DNA of 64,000 nt from Cyprinodon diabolis (Eukaryota > Chordata > Actinopteri > Cyprinodontiformes > Cyprinodontidae). Under the pieces are notes generated by a model. The model did no database searches. It saw only the letters and a program-made list of their open reading frames with translations, and was not told the origin of the DNA. The position numbers and the translations under genes were made by a program. Shown piece by piece: positions 24,581-37,607 of the stretch. The stretch lies in contig CM060081.1 in the NCBI GenBank assembly GCA_030533445.1, positions 22,738,611 to 22,802,610 of the forward strand. The letters are read 5' to 3'. Every line of letters begins with the position of its first letter. Within the stretch, counting starts at the first letter, position 1.

Positions 24581-24952
24581 CCCCTCGGTGGCTTTCTTGC
24601 AGAAAAATTATTGTGGATCTGATCTGTATTAATAGCTTCTATATCACTTCTTCATTGTGGAGTAACAACCCTCATCAGTAAAGCATGCTCAGCATGCAAA
24701 AAGAGCCCTTCAGGGTCTGTCACCATCTGAGGGGCCCCGTTTTTTAAACATCAAGTTAAAAAGACAGACAAATTTTTTTTTTTACATTTTAACCAAATTT
24801 ATGCAGAATGAGACAACAACATTATACTATGTCTGTTAATACTAATACTGCTAAGGTACAACATTGGTAGGATAAAAAAAAAAACAAACAAACAAAATTA
24901 AACTTAGACAAACAGACATACAACACTTGAACACTTTCTACTATGAATAACT

Positions 24953-24956
<4 letters not shown>

Positions 24957-25009
<53 letters not shown>
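24957..25009. repeat. (AT)n microsatellite
   Basis: An uninterrupted AT dinucleotide run. Confidence 0.95.
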
Positions 25010-25016
<7 letters not shown>

Positions 25017-25469
25017 TCTGTTAGCTGCTACTGCCATTAATGTTTTGCTTTTCTTTCACACATAAAGTACGCCTGACTTACTAAGTGAGGGTTTTGTGTG
25101 TCTGCGCTGTCTTCTGAATCTTCAGTTTGGTTTTGGGATATGACCGCTCACTATGGATGTGATTAAAGGATTCTTCATCTCAAAAGTTAGTTTTTCTTTC
25201 CAATGCTGATACATGCAACCTCTATATGAGGTATTGCTAGAAATTCAGTGACAGAATATCATTAATTTTGTAGCAATCTGAGAAATCTGTATTATAGAAG
25301 TAACATTGCAAACACCTCAAGATGACCTTTTTTAGTGGTGAATAGCATAAATATATCATAATATGTCGATATAAAGAAGTGGCATATTATGACAATTAGT
25401 TTTCATTTAATTCTTAAGGTGTTTCCTGCATTTAAAGTGCTTTGTTTGCTTTCTTCTCTTTTTGACAAT

Positions 25470-25530
25470 TTGAGCTGATGTAACAAAGAAATTTCTCCAC
25501 TGTGAGACCAATAAAGTTGATCAATAAATC
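25470..25530 (+). repeat. Fragment resembling the 3' end of a fish LINE/SINE
   Basis: GAGCTGATGTAACAAAGAAA followed by TTTCTCCACTGTGAGACCAA and TAAAGTTGATCAATAAATCA resembles the widespread fish repeat tail ending in '...CCACTGTGGGA(C/T)CAATAAAGTTGATC'. It is short and has no coding. Family name not assigned. Confidence 0.4.
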
Positions 25531-27926
25531 AATTATCTGATTCTTTTTTTCTGTCCAATCACTTGCTTGCATCTGGGATGAACTGCCGATCATTCTTAGA
25601 ACACATTGTTCAAGAAAATATACTTTGAAAAAAAAGAGAAAAATAAAAAAAAGAATTTTTGTTCTTCTTTACCCCATTTGTCATAAATAAAGGTGTGGAC
25701 ACTTCTAATTGACTCCATAAAGTGTTTTTTTTTCTTTCAGTATGTCTAAAGTGTAAATGAACAAATTATTTTTATATAATATTATTTATTGTTTGTCTAA
25801 TGCTTTTTTTGTTTCTTTTTTCAGTTTTTTGTGACAAGTGCTAAAGGACTCACTAAAGGACATTAATCATTGTCATGTTCTTGTTGTATACCTGTAAAAA
25901 ATCCATAAAAATAAAGTGAAAAAAAAAGAAAGAAATGTTATATTAATCGATGTTTATTTGTGAAATAAAGAAGGAACAAACTTACATACAGTTTTCATTG
26001 AGGGAATATATTCAAAGTACAGTAGTGGTATCATGTGACGTGTTTGTGTTCATTGGCCTGAGGTGACTCTGCAGCCAGTAGACTGGGAGGTATGCAACAA
26101 TGTGGCACTGGTGTGACTGCCATGCTAGAAGAGATTAAGATTTAAATTACATAGCACTACCAGCTTGATTCGGTGAATGTATCTAAATCCGTAAACCGAC
26201 AGGAGCACACATGTATTGAATAAAACAAAATATTTTATTCTGCACTGGTTAGTCATCTTTTAACACCCCCAAAAACTCTGGCTGAATAAACACCACCAAT
26301 CAGACCTAACAATAAAGGAGCAAAATGACTACTAGACATGGATACATTGCTGAATACGACACTGAATACTCCTTAGGTGGCTTTTGTGCTGCAACCTCTT
26401 TCTACACCATCCTTTCTAAAATGTGTGTTCCTCTGGTGGGGGGTGCTGAGTGACATGTAAGTCTCTCCTGAAACCAAACCAATCAATAGCCCCATTTCCA
26501 GGTAATCCCTACTCCTGTCTTTCGGAAGACTGTTAACACTCAGGTGGCCTGTAATAAACCATATGGATCAATAAAACAACAGTTCAACTGAAAACACTTG
26601 CAGCTTCAGCTAATGCAGAGCGATATGGAGTGGATCTCAGGCAGTCTGACCTTTCACCAATTATTTGAAATACCCAGTTCATAATCAGATCGTGTTGTTT
26701 TTAATTGAAGCAGATGCTTTAATAACAAGTTTTGAAGAAAGCGGTAAAGGTTTGCCTGCAGATAAGGCTCTGACATTTAGAAGGTTGTTGTCTTAACGCT
26801 TTTGCATCTTTTGGCTTATAATATGTTGATTATCTTTGACTTTAATTACACATAGATGGTGCACATCTACCATTGCACCATCTCATCCATTTCTAGCTGT
26901 TATCATAATTGGTGGTGGTTCCTGCAAGAAGCCAGGAGCCATTGCAAAGCCTCTCCTTCTTTTCCAACCATTCAAAATAAAGAAAATATTTTGAGTCAGG
27001 AATAAAGCAGCACAGTTTTGTATAAAGCAAATCGTGCCCCCAATGTCAACAGCAAATAAAGTGTATGTGTTTTACACTTGGATGCACTTATTCCATATTG
27101 ACTGTACATTTATAAAAGCAACAGAAGTTTTTGATATATTGCTTATGCTTCCTCTCCCCAATACCACCCTGGGTAGCTGCTCATATAATCTGTATCAAAA
27201 ATCACCGCCTTTCACAATGCACACAATAAGGGTTTAGTGAATAAACCCAAAAAAACAGAAGCAATAAATACTGTTTTTTTTTTTTTTTTACTATAGGTGA
27301 TGATCAAAGCTTCTTGGAACCATTAATTAGTAATCAATGAGTTACTGTTCCATTGGGGTTATAAATGCAATGTCACTCAGAGACTTTTTTATTTTTATAA
27401 AGTGTGCAGGATTCTAAAAAAATAAATAAATAAATAAAAGTAATCAAACAAACTCAAAACAAAGAGCTTCATTGTGGGGCCACCAAGCCCAGTGAATGTT
27501 CATAGAGGTGGCCAGGCAGGGATAAATATGCACTGAGGAGTGACAGAAAAGTTATAAGTGCCAAAACAAGTTCAGGATCAATGTACATTAATTACACTTT
27601 ACCATCAAAAAATGAACAGACAATAGATATGAATCTTCTAAATAAAGCTGTGGCTAATAGTTATATGCACATATTTATATATCTATGTTGTCTAAAACAT
27701 TTATGGTTTTGACATTATATAAACTGAATGGGTTGAGCAGTTGTTTCCTTATGTCTAATTTCAAAGAAGACTCCTAGATGCCTGCAGAGCCGCATAAATT
27801 TCCTTTTGCCCCATAAACAAAAACTAGTTCTGAAACAGAGCATCAATTCTGTATTTGCAATTTTTAATGTCAGTATAATGATTTAAATGAACCATTAATT
27901 TCTAAAATTTTGCTGACAGTTTTTGC

Positions 27927-28413
27927 TTAAAGCTACAGTGTGTAATAATTACAGGGATATACAGTCAGAAATGTAATATATTATACATAACTATGTTATT
28001 TATCATCATCTACGAGCTCAGCCTCTTAACCTTAATATTTGCGTTGCCTTAGAATTCGTTATTTATAATTACATAGGAGCGGGTCTCGCAGCCATGGAGG
28101 CAGACATCTTTGCGCTACGGCAGCGCAGAGCCAACAAACTAGCGATTGCGAGATCGCCAAAACGTCAAAACGATGTAGAAAAAATAACGGGTATATTTAT
28201 TATCTTAAGTCTACATGAAATCTGTAAAATTATCTATGTAAACAAACCTTATCACTTGAGAAGGTAGGTGATGCGGACGTCGTGGAAGACATTTTGTCCC
28301 GTAACGCTCGCCGTACTGTTGGGGGGGAGAAGTGGTACGGGGAGATGTTCATGTTGCTGCAGTCTGCAGTCTGACCGCTAGATGTCGCTAAAAGTTACAC
28401 ACTGTAGCTTTAA
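27927..28413. mobile_element. MITE with perfect 15-bp terminal inverted repeats and TTAA flanks
   Basis: The left terminus AGCTACAGTGTGTAA (27931-27945) and the right terminus TTACACACTGTAGCT (28395-28409) are exact reverse complements. Both are flanked by TTAA (27927-27930 and 28410-28413). Length is about 480 bp. The interior is notably GC-richer and has a short open stretch beginning MEADIFALRQRRANKLA (28094 onward), then CpG-containing DNA ending in CCGCTAGATGTCGCTAAAAG. TTAA duplication is typical of piggyBac-type insertion, but the terminal bases are not the usual piggyBac CCC, so the superfamily is open. Confidence 0.85.
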
Positions 28414-28504
28414 CAGAAAAACAACTGAATAATCTAATTATTAAGGACATTCCATCTGAGTTTATTACTGCTACCCCCCTGTTGTTTATAGGGGCACTGT
28501 CAAG

Positions 28505-28975
28505 TTGGGAGGGGGGGCGGGGATAGGGGGTTTGGACCCAAATGCAGAGACTGAAGCTGAAGGTGGTTACTTGCAGATCTAATAAGAAAAATGGTGGCAA
28601 CAGAAGCAAAAATCCAAAACATAAATAAACAAAATCCACGAAAACTAAGAACCATAAATATTCACAACAAAGGGGCAAACAAATTATGACAGACTAGGCA
28701 CAGTGACTGAGCAGGAGGTGCGTATATGGGGGAGAGAAACAAAGACCAGGCTAATGAGCAGATTGGGAGCAGGTGTGAACAGAGGAATCTAGAAAGGAGC
28801 TAATAAAAGGAGACTGACACAAGAGGGTAACAGAGGGCAAACAAGAAATACCTAAGAACTCAAATACAATAGAAAATAACTAGAACAACACAAAATGCAA
28901 ACAAAACCAATAAAAACTCAAAGATAAAACAAACAGAACCAAAAACATGGCACACACTACTTGTTCATCCCGGGA
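28505..28975. repeat. Probable interspersed repeat (A-rich transposon-end type)
   Basis: A G-rich start (GGGGGGGCGGGGATAGG) and the phrase CCCAAATGCAGAGACTGAAG are followed by several hundred bases of A-rich sequence rich in AAACAAA and ACAAAAC, ending ACCAAAAACATGGCAC. This layout recurs at the ends of fish transposons and LTRs. No coding or clear termini were found. Confidence 0.3.
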
Positions 28976-30529
28976 CCCCCTTCTAGCTCCACCCCTGACC
29001 AAGCCCATTTAATAACTACAGCCCAATCATATACAACTCTGCCATTTTTTTTTTTGGAATGCTAAAAATGATTATCTTTATGGAGGCTTGGTGACCCATC
29101 AAAGTAAACATAAAAAAAACTCTTCAAGTCATTTCTAAAGTGATTCATAGCAGGATCAAAAACTGTGCAATTACTAATGTCTCAATATGGGATTTTTAAA
29201 CATTTAAGTGAAGGACTGTGCTACTCAAACATAATAAATGAAATGAACTTTGCACAAATTCTTACATTTTGCCAATATGTGTAATTTTCACTTTATAGTA
29301 CACAAATACAAACAAACACACAGTGGTTGAAAGGGACATATTTGCATCAATAAGGAGACTAACAATAAAACAGGTAAATCCCATATAGTCATCATAGAGT
29401 TCTATTACTCAGCCAAAAGGTGGCAGCATTATCTGATCTTTCCCTTCCTTACTCTTTATCAGTGCTTGTGAAACACATGCATGAAGCTCCTGGCTAATAA
29501 ATCATGTACAGAATGTATCAGTGGAAATTTTGTTAGATTTTATTGCAGTTTAATCAGCTCAATGAATGTTTTAACAGGCTGATATTTCAGAGAGCGAGCA
29601 GCAATACAGTGATAAATTACGAGGGATGAGTTGCCTGGGCTCTCATGCCCCCCTGCTCTAGTGTGCGTCTCCAAATTCATTCAATTATTTTCCTGTAGAG
29701 AATGGAGACCTGCAAAGCTATCTGTCCACTTGCTGGTGCAAACGGCTGTAGTATGTCTCAGAAAAATCGCTCAAATCACTTTTTTGAAAGCAGACATGTT
29801 TGTTACTCTCACACCTACATTGCAACATATTGTCTCCCTTTTGGCTTTAATTTCATAGTTTGTTTCCTCCTATTGGTCAAAGTTCATTTTTACTGTTTTA
29901 CAGGGCTCCCTCTAAGCATCAGGTTCTCATTGCCTGTATTTAACACTTATATTCCCAGTAAGGATAATCTTTTCCTTCCTGTAGTTTCTATCTATACCCT
30001 TATTCACATTGAGCATGGATTCAGAGTTTATTCTACTTGCTCCTATTTTTATTTTATTTTTTTTTTATTTGAGCTTTACCTTACCTTAATTGACATTTTT
30101 GTAGACTTTTAGCTCTCAGTTAAGGGCTAGGAGTTGAAATTAAAGACCATTCGAGTGTCCTGTTGCAAAAGTCTGAGGGGGAGGCAAAAGCGGCAGCTAT
30201 CTTCTGCTGTAACAATAAATCAAGCTGCCCCCTTTTCCCCCTCAACACAATATCACTACATGGGATTCAGCTCCCCTTCTTTGCAAAAGCAATTCCGTCA
30301 TGTCTTGTTAGCTCATTTGTCTTCATCAAGACCAGTGGGAGGTCCAAACCCCATCCTCTCACCCCCACCCCACCCTCATCAGTGCCAAGCACTTTTGGTC
30401 AAAGCAGAACCAGCTTTTGCATGGGCATAGGTGCTTCATCGCCTATAGCCAAACCCTAATGCACACACCATACACCCACAGCCACATTCAACAGCTGGGG
30501 AAAGGGACAGGACCTAAACTAATTCTGTC

Positions 30530-30720
30530 CAGGCTGCTCAGATTCGCTGTAATATTATTAATGAATGCCTGGTTAACACACACAATGCGCCAATGACATT
30601 CAGTGCCAATTAAGGGATGACTAATTAATGAGACATTTCCTATAAGGCTTATTGATATGTTAATTTTGCCGTGAAATAAATCACAGTCTTAATTGGGTTG
30701 ACTTAAAATAACAAGATTTT
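30530..30720. promoter_or_regulatory. Candidate conserved non-coding element
   Basis: Bases 30535-30715 are non-repetitive and dense in homeodomain-type cores: ATTATTAATGAAT, CCAATTAAGG, GACTAATTAATGAG, and TTGATATGTTAATTTTG, with GTTAACACAC and AATAAATCACAG. There is no open frame. Composition and motif density resemble vertebrate developmental enhancers. This is a guess without cross-species alignment. Confidence 0.25.
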
Positions 30721-32249
30721 CATTACATGTAATAATGTATTGGTAAGCCAACTTGGTTTTCATTGAAAATGCAGCTTATGTTCAAACTTTACAATTAGAC
30801 ATACTATGGTGGATTCTTGTATTTTTATTTGAAATGTTTCTGTGAAGCATTCTGAATACAGTTGTGCTTGAAGACAGGAGGATAGCATGGGTATTTCTAT
30901 CTAACCCAGACAGAGCCCCCCGCAATGTATCCTCAATACTTTTAAAAGGGAATTTCCAACATTTTTAATATTATATTTTGAAGCAATGCATACAGGTTAT
31001 TTGTTATTACAACTCCAATTATAAAGGTTTGAATAATGTGTATTTATAGACACTGCTGTTGCATCACCATTAACCTGAAGGTGCTGCCTCTTACAACAGT
31101 AATTGCTTTAATGTTTACATTTTTTTATTTTTAAACAATAAAAATAAGCAAATCATTGAAATTAATTGGAAAAACATTTTTTTTTATTGTTCTATGGCAT
31201 CTTAGTTATATAATGAATTCTCTTTTACATCACCCAGTTTGCCAGATGTTGTTAAAGGAAATATCCTCCTGGAGTTTTATTGTGATTTCCTGTCACACAC
31301 AATCTTTAGGCTAAAAATATTTGTAAAGATTTGGAATTTGCACAATAGATTAGGATCATTTAGATTAAAGGTATAGTGGAAGATTTGCGCGAAATTTGAA
31401 AAAACCCACCCTCTCTATTTGAAAAAAAAATGCACATGCATTACCCTGTACCCTCTCGAGAGAGGGAATGCCTGTTTAACGCGTGCGAGAGTATGCAAGA
31501 GCCCATTTCTCCTTGTCCACGCTCTGTTTAATAGTTGCTCTTTGTATCGCTCATACAAGGTCACTTTCCAAAAGAAGATTTGCAATTTTTCAAATATGTC
31601 AGACTCACCACCTGTAAGTGAAAATGGGGGCGAGCACGGATGACCGCCTTACGTAAACATATCACCAAAAAGAACACCCTCCACTATTACTTTACGATTA
31701 GAAAGATTTGGGAAGAAACTGATATATGGTGTGAAAAGTTTTGAGAAATGAGAATCTGAAAAGTAATTTGGAAAAACTCTTTTAAGTAAAAATTTTTGAG
31801 CGCTAAGTTTCAGTGCAGAAACATCTGCAAGTCTTTTACAATATGACTCTACCAGCTTTGCACATACCAAGACAGAAAGGTTTTCCCATTCCTTTTGATA
31901 AATTCTCATTCAGGATGTGTGAAGAGTAATTGCAAGCAGTTGTGCTCATCTTGCCAAAGATTCCCATTTGGATTTTGTGTTTGACTTTAGTCACAGAACA
32001 AGTTACATTTTTCGTTTATGTAATGACCAGATAACATTTTTACACATATAAGACAATATGCTGCGTTATCTAAATGCCTTAATGCTAACTTAAAAAATGC
32101 ATCTTCTGCCTTTCTGTCAGCTGTTTATTTCTTCTTATCACTCTTCTGTTAAGAAATACAGTTGTTTGGTTGCAGGCTAATAGCTGCCTTGTCTACAATT
32201 TGTCCCATCTGAGCTGTAGATCTCTGCAGCTCATCCAGAGTTAAATTAA

Positions 32250-32462
32250 ACCAGGGATCTTCAAGTGCAGTCCTCAAGGTCTGGTGTCCCCGCTTCAACA
32301 CACCTGAGTCAAATAACCAGTTCTGTAGCAGAGCTCTAGAGAACTTCACTGCCTACTGATAAGGTCATTCAGGCTTTTGGTTCTGGTGTGTGGAGGCAGA
32401 GACAGATCTAAAAGGTGCAGGATGCCAGAGCGCAAATACTGGAATTGAAAACCCCGGCCATA
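32250..32462. mobile_element. Common fish palindromic MITE
   Basis: The sequence CAGTCCTCAAGGTCTGGTGT, CTTCAACACACCTGAGTCAA, TAGCAGAGCTCTAGAGAACT and GCAGGATGCCAGAGCGC matches a very frequent fish repeat that carries '...tcctcgagggccggtgtcctgca...caacacacctgagtcaaat...' with imperfect inverted ends. The two halves are partly complementary (CTGGTGTCC versus GGATGCCAG). It is non-coding. Confidence 0.7.
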
Positions 32463-33400
32463 GACCTTCTGTCTCCATCTCTTATTAAGATTCTCCTCGC
32501 AAAGCTTGTCAGTTTAAGTATAGATGCCCAAATCTTGGTAGGTTTGCAGCTGCACTATTCTCTTGTCAGATAAATGAATAATAAGTATCTTTGTAGGATT
32601 TTTAAATCTCAGAATACAGTATTAAATACAGCATCACCCTGCTGTAAACTTTTTCAATAATTTCTGTTTGAGTCCCCATTATGCTCTTGCTTTTTTGTTG
32701 GTCTATAACATAAATGCCTACACTGTGATTTAGAAATAATTTGAAATTAGACAATCCAATAGTTTTTCTTATTATTAAAAATTGTCTTGTTCCGATTTCC
32801 ATTTTTTGCAGTGTGCTAAAATATACTGACATTTGTTAGGAAATAATGATGGCAAAAGTAAATGTTTCACTACAAAAAATAACCTTTTAAAGCTTTTGAC
32901 AGGGTATTTTTTGTAAAGAGACATTTACTTTTGCTATTTAGTGGATTTTTCTTAAAGCGGACCACCACTCATGTTGGCATATATCACAAAATGATTCACG
33001 TACATCCTGCCAAGAAGAAAAACTTCAAAGTAAAAAAAAAAAGAAGCCAAATTATGGTGCACAAGAAATAATACATCTTAGGTCAGGCTTTATTGTACTC
33101 ATACCTTTGCAGAATAAACCTTTAAATCTGGCTTGGCTGCTATACATGAAGGAGTTTGATTTGAAGGTTTAGCCATGAAAGCTAGTTAAGAATAACAATG
33201 CAGATAAAAATGGATGCGTCTGTTGCTCTCACATGGACAAGAAGAGACGATCTAAGAAAAATGCAGCGTTTAGGTTGCTGACTGAAAACCATTAGTGTTT
33301 TTTGTTTGACTTCCTAACAAATAAAATGAACAAAACGACAAAGCTAAAGTTCAAAAGGGTTTAGATCAATAAACAGTTTTTAGTTTGGACAGCTCTGATA

Positions 33401-33625
33401 TCAAGGGCACACAAACACAGCGACCGTCTGCAGACTGTTCCCTCCCATGTCACAGTACTGCCAAGACATTTGATTGGCAGCCATCATTCCAGCTGATGAG
33501 AGCTGACTGAAGGGGTCACCAGTGATACCAGTGGGGATAGCTCTGTCATCAGCAGATGACCAGTTTGGATAAGGATGGAAACAGACAAGGTCCACTGTGG
33601 TCTAGTGGGGTCTCCTTTGACTCAG
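33401..33625 (-). other. Unrecognised open segment
   Basis: The minus strand is open for about 65 codons (VDLVCFHPYPNWSSADDR, TGITGDPFSQLSSAGMMA, NQMSWQYCDMGGNSLQ), ending at a TGA (33403-33401). The acceptor-like CCCCACTAG precedes it at about 33604. The composition is not low-complexity, so it could be a terminal exon. I see no family match and no other exons nearby, so chance is the default reading. Confidence 0.2.
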
Positions 33626-34766
33626 CCAGGGGTGACAAGCAAGTCAATCGATAAGTCATTCAAACCAGCAGACATACGATAACAGCAGGACCTGTTGAAA
33701 ATTAGACTTAAATATGTCTGAACCCCCTTTTCCATCCACCAGAAGATGGAGAAGGAAAATGATATCAGGAGACATGCAAATTAAGACAAAGAGGAGAATG
33801 CACCTCACGTCCACACTCCTGCCAACTGGATACAAATAAAAGGCAGAGGAGGGGAATTGAAAAGACGCATGAAACAAGAGAAAAGCTAAATGGCTGGAGG
33901 GAAGCATACAAGTGTGCTTTTTTAATTAAGGCTGTATATTTTGGTCACCATCCCTGCAGTGGTGGAAAGAAGAGAAACAAGGAGGCAAGGAGGGTTTGTA
34001 AAGCACCTAGAGAAAGTGTCAAAAACAGACAGCTACAGAGACAAAAGCAGAACGCTGAAAGTATTCACCTTTTTAAAAAAGCAGACAGTCATAGAAAAGA
34101 TGGCAAGCACTGACAGAAACTATTAGGAGTCAGATGTGGCACTGAAAGACTGGATAGATGATGCTGTATTCACAATGAAGATGGAAATAGACAAAAAGGA
34201 GATGTAATGGAAAAGTAGTCGTCAGAGCTCTTTGGTTTTTTTTGGTGCATGCAAACCTAAACCTTTTACCGGCTGCAGGTCACACACACTCCCCTCTGAA
34301 TCAACACACACACAAAGTCACACAGACGCTCCGCAAAAAGATTCATTCCTCCTACAGGCAGTCTGATCCTGCACCTCTAGGGAAGTGTTTGTCAGGAGGA
34401 ATGTGAGGGGCCATGTTTGGACACCAGTGTCAGGGCAGTAATCATTTTTACCCTCAACACAGACACACCATCATCCCGAAAGCACACACACACCACAAAG
34501 CTGTGTATGTATTTAGGGTGATATTAAAGGTTAGGATCCTACTAAAGACCCCTCCAAATTAAAATGTTTATTGATTAGGGAAGAATATTTTTTAAATCAG
34601 GCATGGGTTGTTAAGAATAGGAATGTTTTCCAAGCTTTTAACATTTTAAAAACCAAAACAGATATTATGTTATCAAAATATAATCAGTGCCCAACAACCC
34701 TCTAATATCTATTAGTTGTAATTAAGCATATCTTTTCTGTTTCCAGTTCTAGTTATTGTCAGACCA

Positions 34767-34767
<1 letters not shown>

Positions 34768-34832
<65 letters not shown>
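34768..34832. repeat. (AT)n microsatellite
   Basis: An uninterrupted run of AT dinucleotides, about 65 bp. Confidence 0.96.
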
Positions 34833-34835
<3 letters not shown>

Positions 34836-34959
34836 AAATCACATGAATACCGCCTGTCTGACAACATGGAGTATGCTAAAATATACAAAAGAAAAAACAT
34901 CATTGTCCCAATCAAAAAAAGAAGAAAAAAAAAGGAAAAAAGAACAGATTTAAAAAAAT

Positions 34960-35290
34960 AGTCACTGACATCTACCAGTCCAGAAATTGTTACAAAAGCA
35001 TTACAAAGGCTCTGGGGCTACTTTGAAATGCAATGAGAGCCATTATCCACAAATGGGGAAAACTTTGAACAGTGGTGAACCTTCAGAGGAGGGAAAATAT
35101 TCCCTACTGGACAAAAGTCAAAATAAAAAAGCTTGATGTTCAAAAAATATTTAATGAATGTGCAATAAAATGAGTAACTTTTATATCTGGTTTAAAGCAA
35201 ATAGCAATTCATAACAAATTATACCCACAGTAAAACACAGGGGTGGTAATATGATGTTCTGATGACAACCCTTTAGTTTTTTTTTCTTTT
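34960..35290 (+). mobile_element. Decayed Tc1/mariner transposase relic
   Basis: Plus-strand translation around 34990-35110 gives scraps such as ITKALG, AMRAIIHKWGK and TVVNLQR, which match the helix-turn-helix part of fish Tc1 transposases (the V-x-x-I-x-x-K-W-x-x-x-x-T region). ACACAGGGGTGGTAATATGA at 35235-35255 resembles the later G-G-G-S-V-M-W segment. Frames are broken throughout and no termini were found. Confidence 0.5.
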
Positions 35291-37215
35291 TTGTTTACCA
35301 ATGTACAAGCACACCTCAATTTTACTGATGCTAAAACACCTAAAGCACACCAGCAAGTACTTTTTTAACTGGGGAAATAAAATAAAATAGTGAATTCAAG
35401 CAGTTCTGCAAAAAAGGAAAAAAATATATATTCTCTGAAAGCTTCATCTTTGACAACTTTACATTTTTCCAGGTAAATATGATGTTATGGGGGGATTACA
35501 TGTAAAACATACCCGCAAATTAGGTGTATTTCAAAAGGATGAAAACTGAAAGATAATCCCTTTAGAAAAAAATAAATACCAACAGTGTTAACATGGAGAG
35601 ATAAAGCAATTACAAGGTGGGCATGGAGAGAAAAAAGAATGGGTGTTTGTAGCAAGATCAATACGATGCTGTGCAGTCACACCATATTCATCCTGGGGGC
35701 CTATCAGTGAGAATGTCATCAGCCTCCGGTGAGACAGAGTCACCATGTCACCATTTTTTTTTCTTTTTCACCAATTCATTATGGACGAGCTTGCTGGGTC
35801 TCATTAGCAGAGGGCCACACAATGATGCTTCCACAAACAAAACAAAACGCTCCACCACAGTAATTGCCTTCTTCCTGCGCTTCTCCGCCTCCCTGTTTCC
35901 TTCTTCAGCTGACACCTGCAGTGGAGAAGTTCAACAGGAAACCAATGACACACAGGGATGTCTATCGGTGACCATTTCTAAAACATTCAGCCCTACATTG
36001 CATAAGATGACCTGAACTAAAAAACAACAGGAAACTTGCTAAATGTATCTTTAGTCTTTACTCATTTATACATTAACTTGTATATGTATTTGTGACGTTT
36101 TTGCTTTTTATCATTAAATAAATTTTTCTTGAAAGGAGTGTAAAGGAGAGCAGAGATAGAGAAGCAGAAACAGCAATAAAAATGGGCAAAACAGACAGAA
36201 GGGATGCTCTGCTGCTTGGCTGACACACATGGGGGTCTCAACAGACCAAAAGGGATGCAAGTAGAGGCAAAGGAAAAGAAAGACAGAGTTTTGTGGTAAG
36301 CAGCATCCACCCCTCCTCCTTTTGCCCCCCCACACACATACCCACACACACACCGGCGGTGGAACTGTATGCTTGGCTTCTCTCAGTTTCTTTAGCATTC
36401 CTCTCCATGCTCTCATAAAGCCTGGGAGAACTGAGGCAGACAGCAGGGCTTGTCATAGTCACAGGCCTGGGTCTAAACTGTGAGAGTGGCTGAGTATATA
36501 AGAGGCCCTTAAAAACACGTAGTGTATCTGATTATGTTTAAGAATGTGCTTTATAAATATATTTTTTGTAATTACAGTGTTGCTAATTTGTCTCCTCATG
36601 TCTGTTTAATATTTATATTTACATATGTTGTTCAAGAACTGTCATTAATGTTAAATGTGAAACCTTACCTTGTAAAATAAATATGCAAAAATATAAAGGA
36701 AGAACATCTCATGATTAAATATTGAAAATCCTAATTGTGTGTTATTCCAATTTTAGGTGTTAACAATGACTGCACCATGTGTAGCAAAAGTATTTATTTA
36801 TATTTTTGTAATATAACTGGTTTGACTGCAATAAGTTAACTAGTTATTTCAGTAACATGCAAATCAGACTCTGGGTGTATGTCATTTATTAGGATTCACT
36901 GGTTGAGTGCAGTTTTGAAATATTTAAGAAGCTTAAGATGTGTTATGTAATAAAATAAATAGGATAAGAAGCTTCAGATTCAATGCAAGAACAACAGATG
37001 TTTGTTGAGATGAAAATATTGTTTTGTCTTTTTGCTGAATAATCCATCCAATCTTTGGGATCGATTTTGATGTGAACCAATGGCATAATCACAATGGCAC
37101 GTTGGCATAATCAGACAGAAATGAATTCAGTTAACAAAGAAGATCAGCGAAAATAATTGTGTCGCAAATTTGATTAAGTCTTGCAAGAATGAGAAAGAAG
37201 AAAAGGTTGACTAGT

Positions 37216-37600
37216 GTCATGATTGGTTTAAGTGACTTAACCCACATGCAGAACACCAACGGAAACGGAGTAAAAGTTTAACAGAGTTTATTAAATGGTT
37301 TGCACAGAGAAAACATGAACTGGTTCAGGCTCGGGTCCGGGACTGGAATCACTGATGTCTGCAGAGACGGATAGTTTGATTAGCCAGGCAGTCAGATGAT
37401 TAGTCGAGTTTATAATTCCAGAAAATACCTTGACGTGGTCCAAACTGGATTCTTGTGAGGGAGGGAACCGGTTGGGTCCAGAGACTGTTGGTTCAGCAGA
37501 GTGCTCAGCAGCAGCAGCGTCTAGCTTCTGACTTAGAGAGTGGCAGACCTTGGTTTGGATTTCCAGCTCTTCCTTGAGAGCTGCAGGAGGAGTCCAGATA
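37216..37600 (-). repeat. Gypsy 3' LTR (approximate limits)
   Basis: Non-coding sequence between the integrase stop and a TGTCATGATTGG/CCAATCATGACA edge. It includes CACATGCAGAACACC and TTTATTAAATGG (an AATAAA on the minus strand). The 5' LTR is missing, so limits cannot be confirmed by comparison. Confidence 0.5.
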
Positions 37601-37607
37601 GAAATCT

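Larger units (their letters stand above)
24600..37215. other. Long AT-rich non-coding stretch with scattered repeats
   Basis: Apart from the repeats listed separately (25.5, 27.9-28.4, 28.5-29.0, 32.25, 34.8 and 35.0-35.3 kb), no convincing exon was found on either strand. It may be intergenic, or a large intron or regulatory landscape of a gene outside the window. A TATATAAGAG box-like sequence occurs at about 36492-36503 without a downstream gene. Confidence 0.5.

Noticed and set aside
34712..34953. Tyr-Ile repeat open frames on both strands
   Set aside because: They are translations of an (AT)n run.
35671..36462. Overlapping frames on both strands near 36 kb
   Set aside because: They are low-complexity (poly-Phe, Cys/Val-rich) readings of simple-sequence DNA. 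The TATATAAGAG box nearby has no gene attached.
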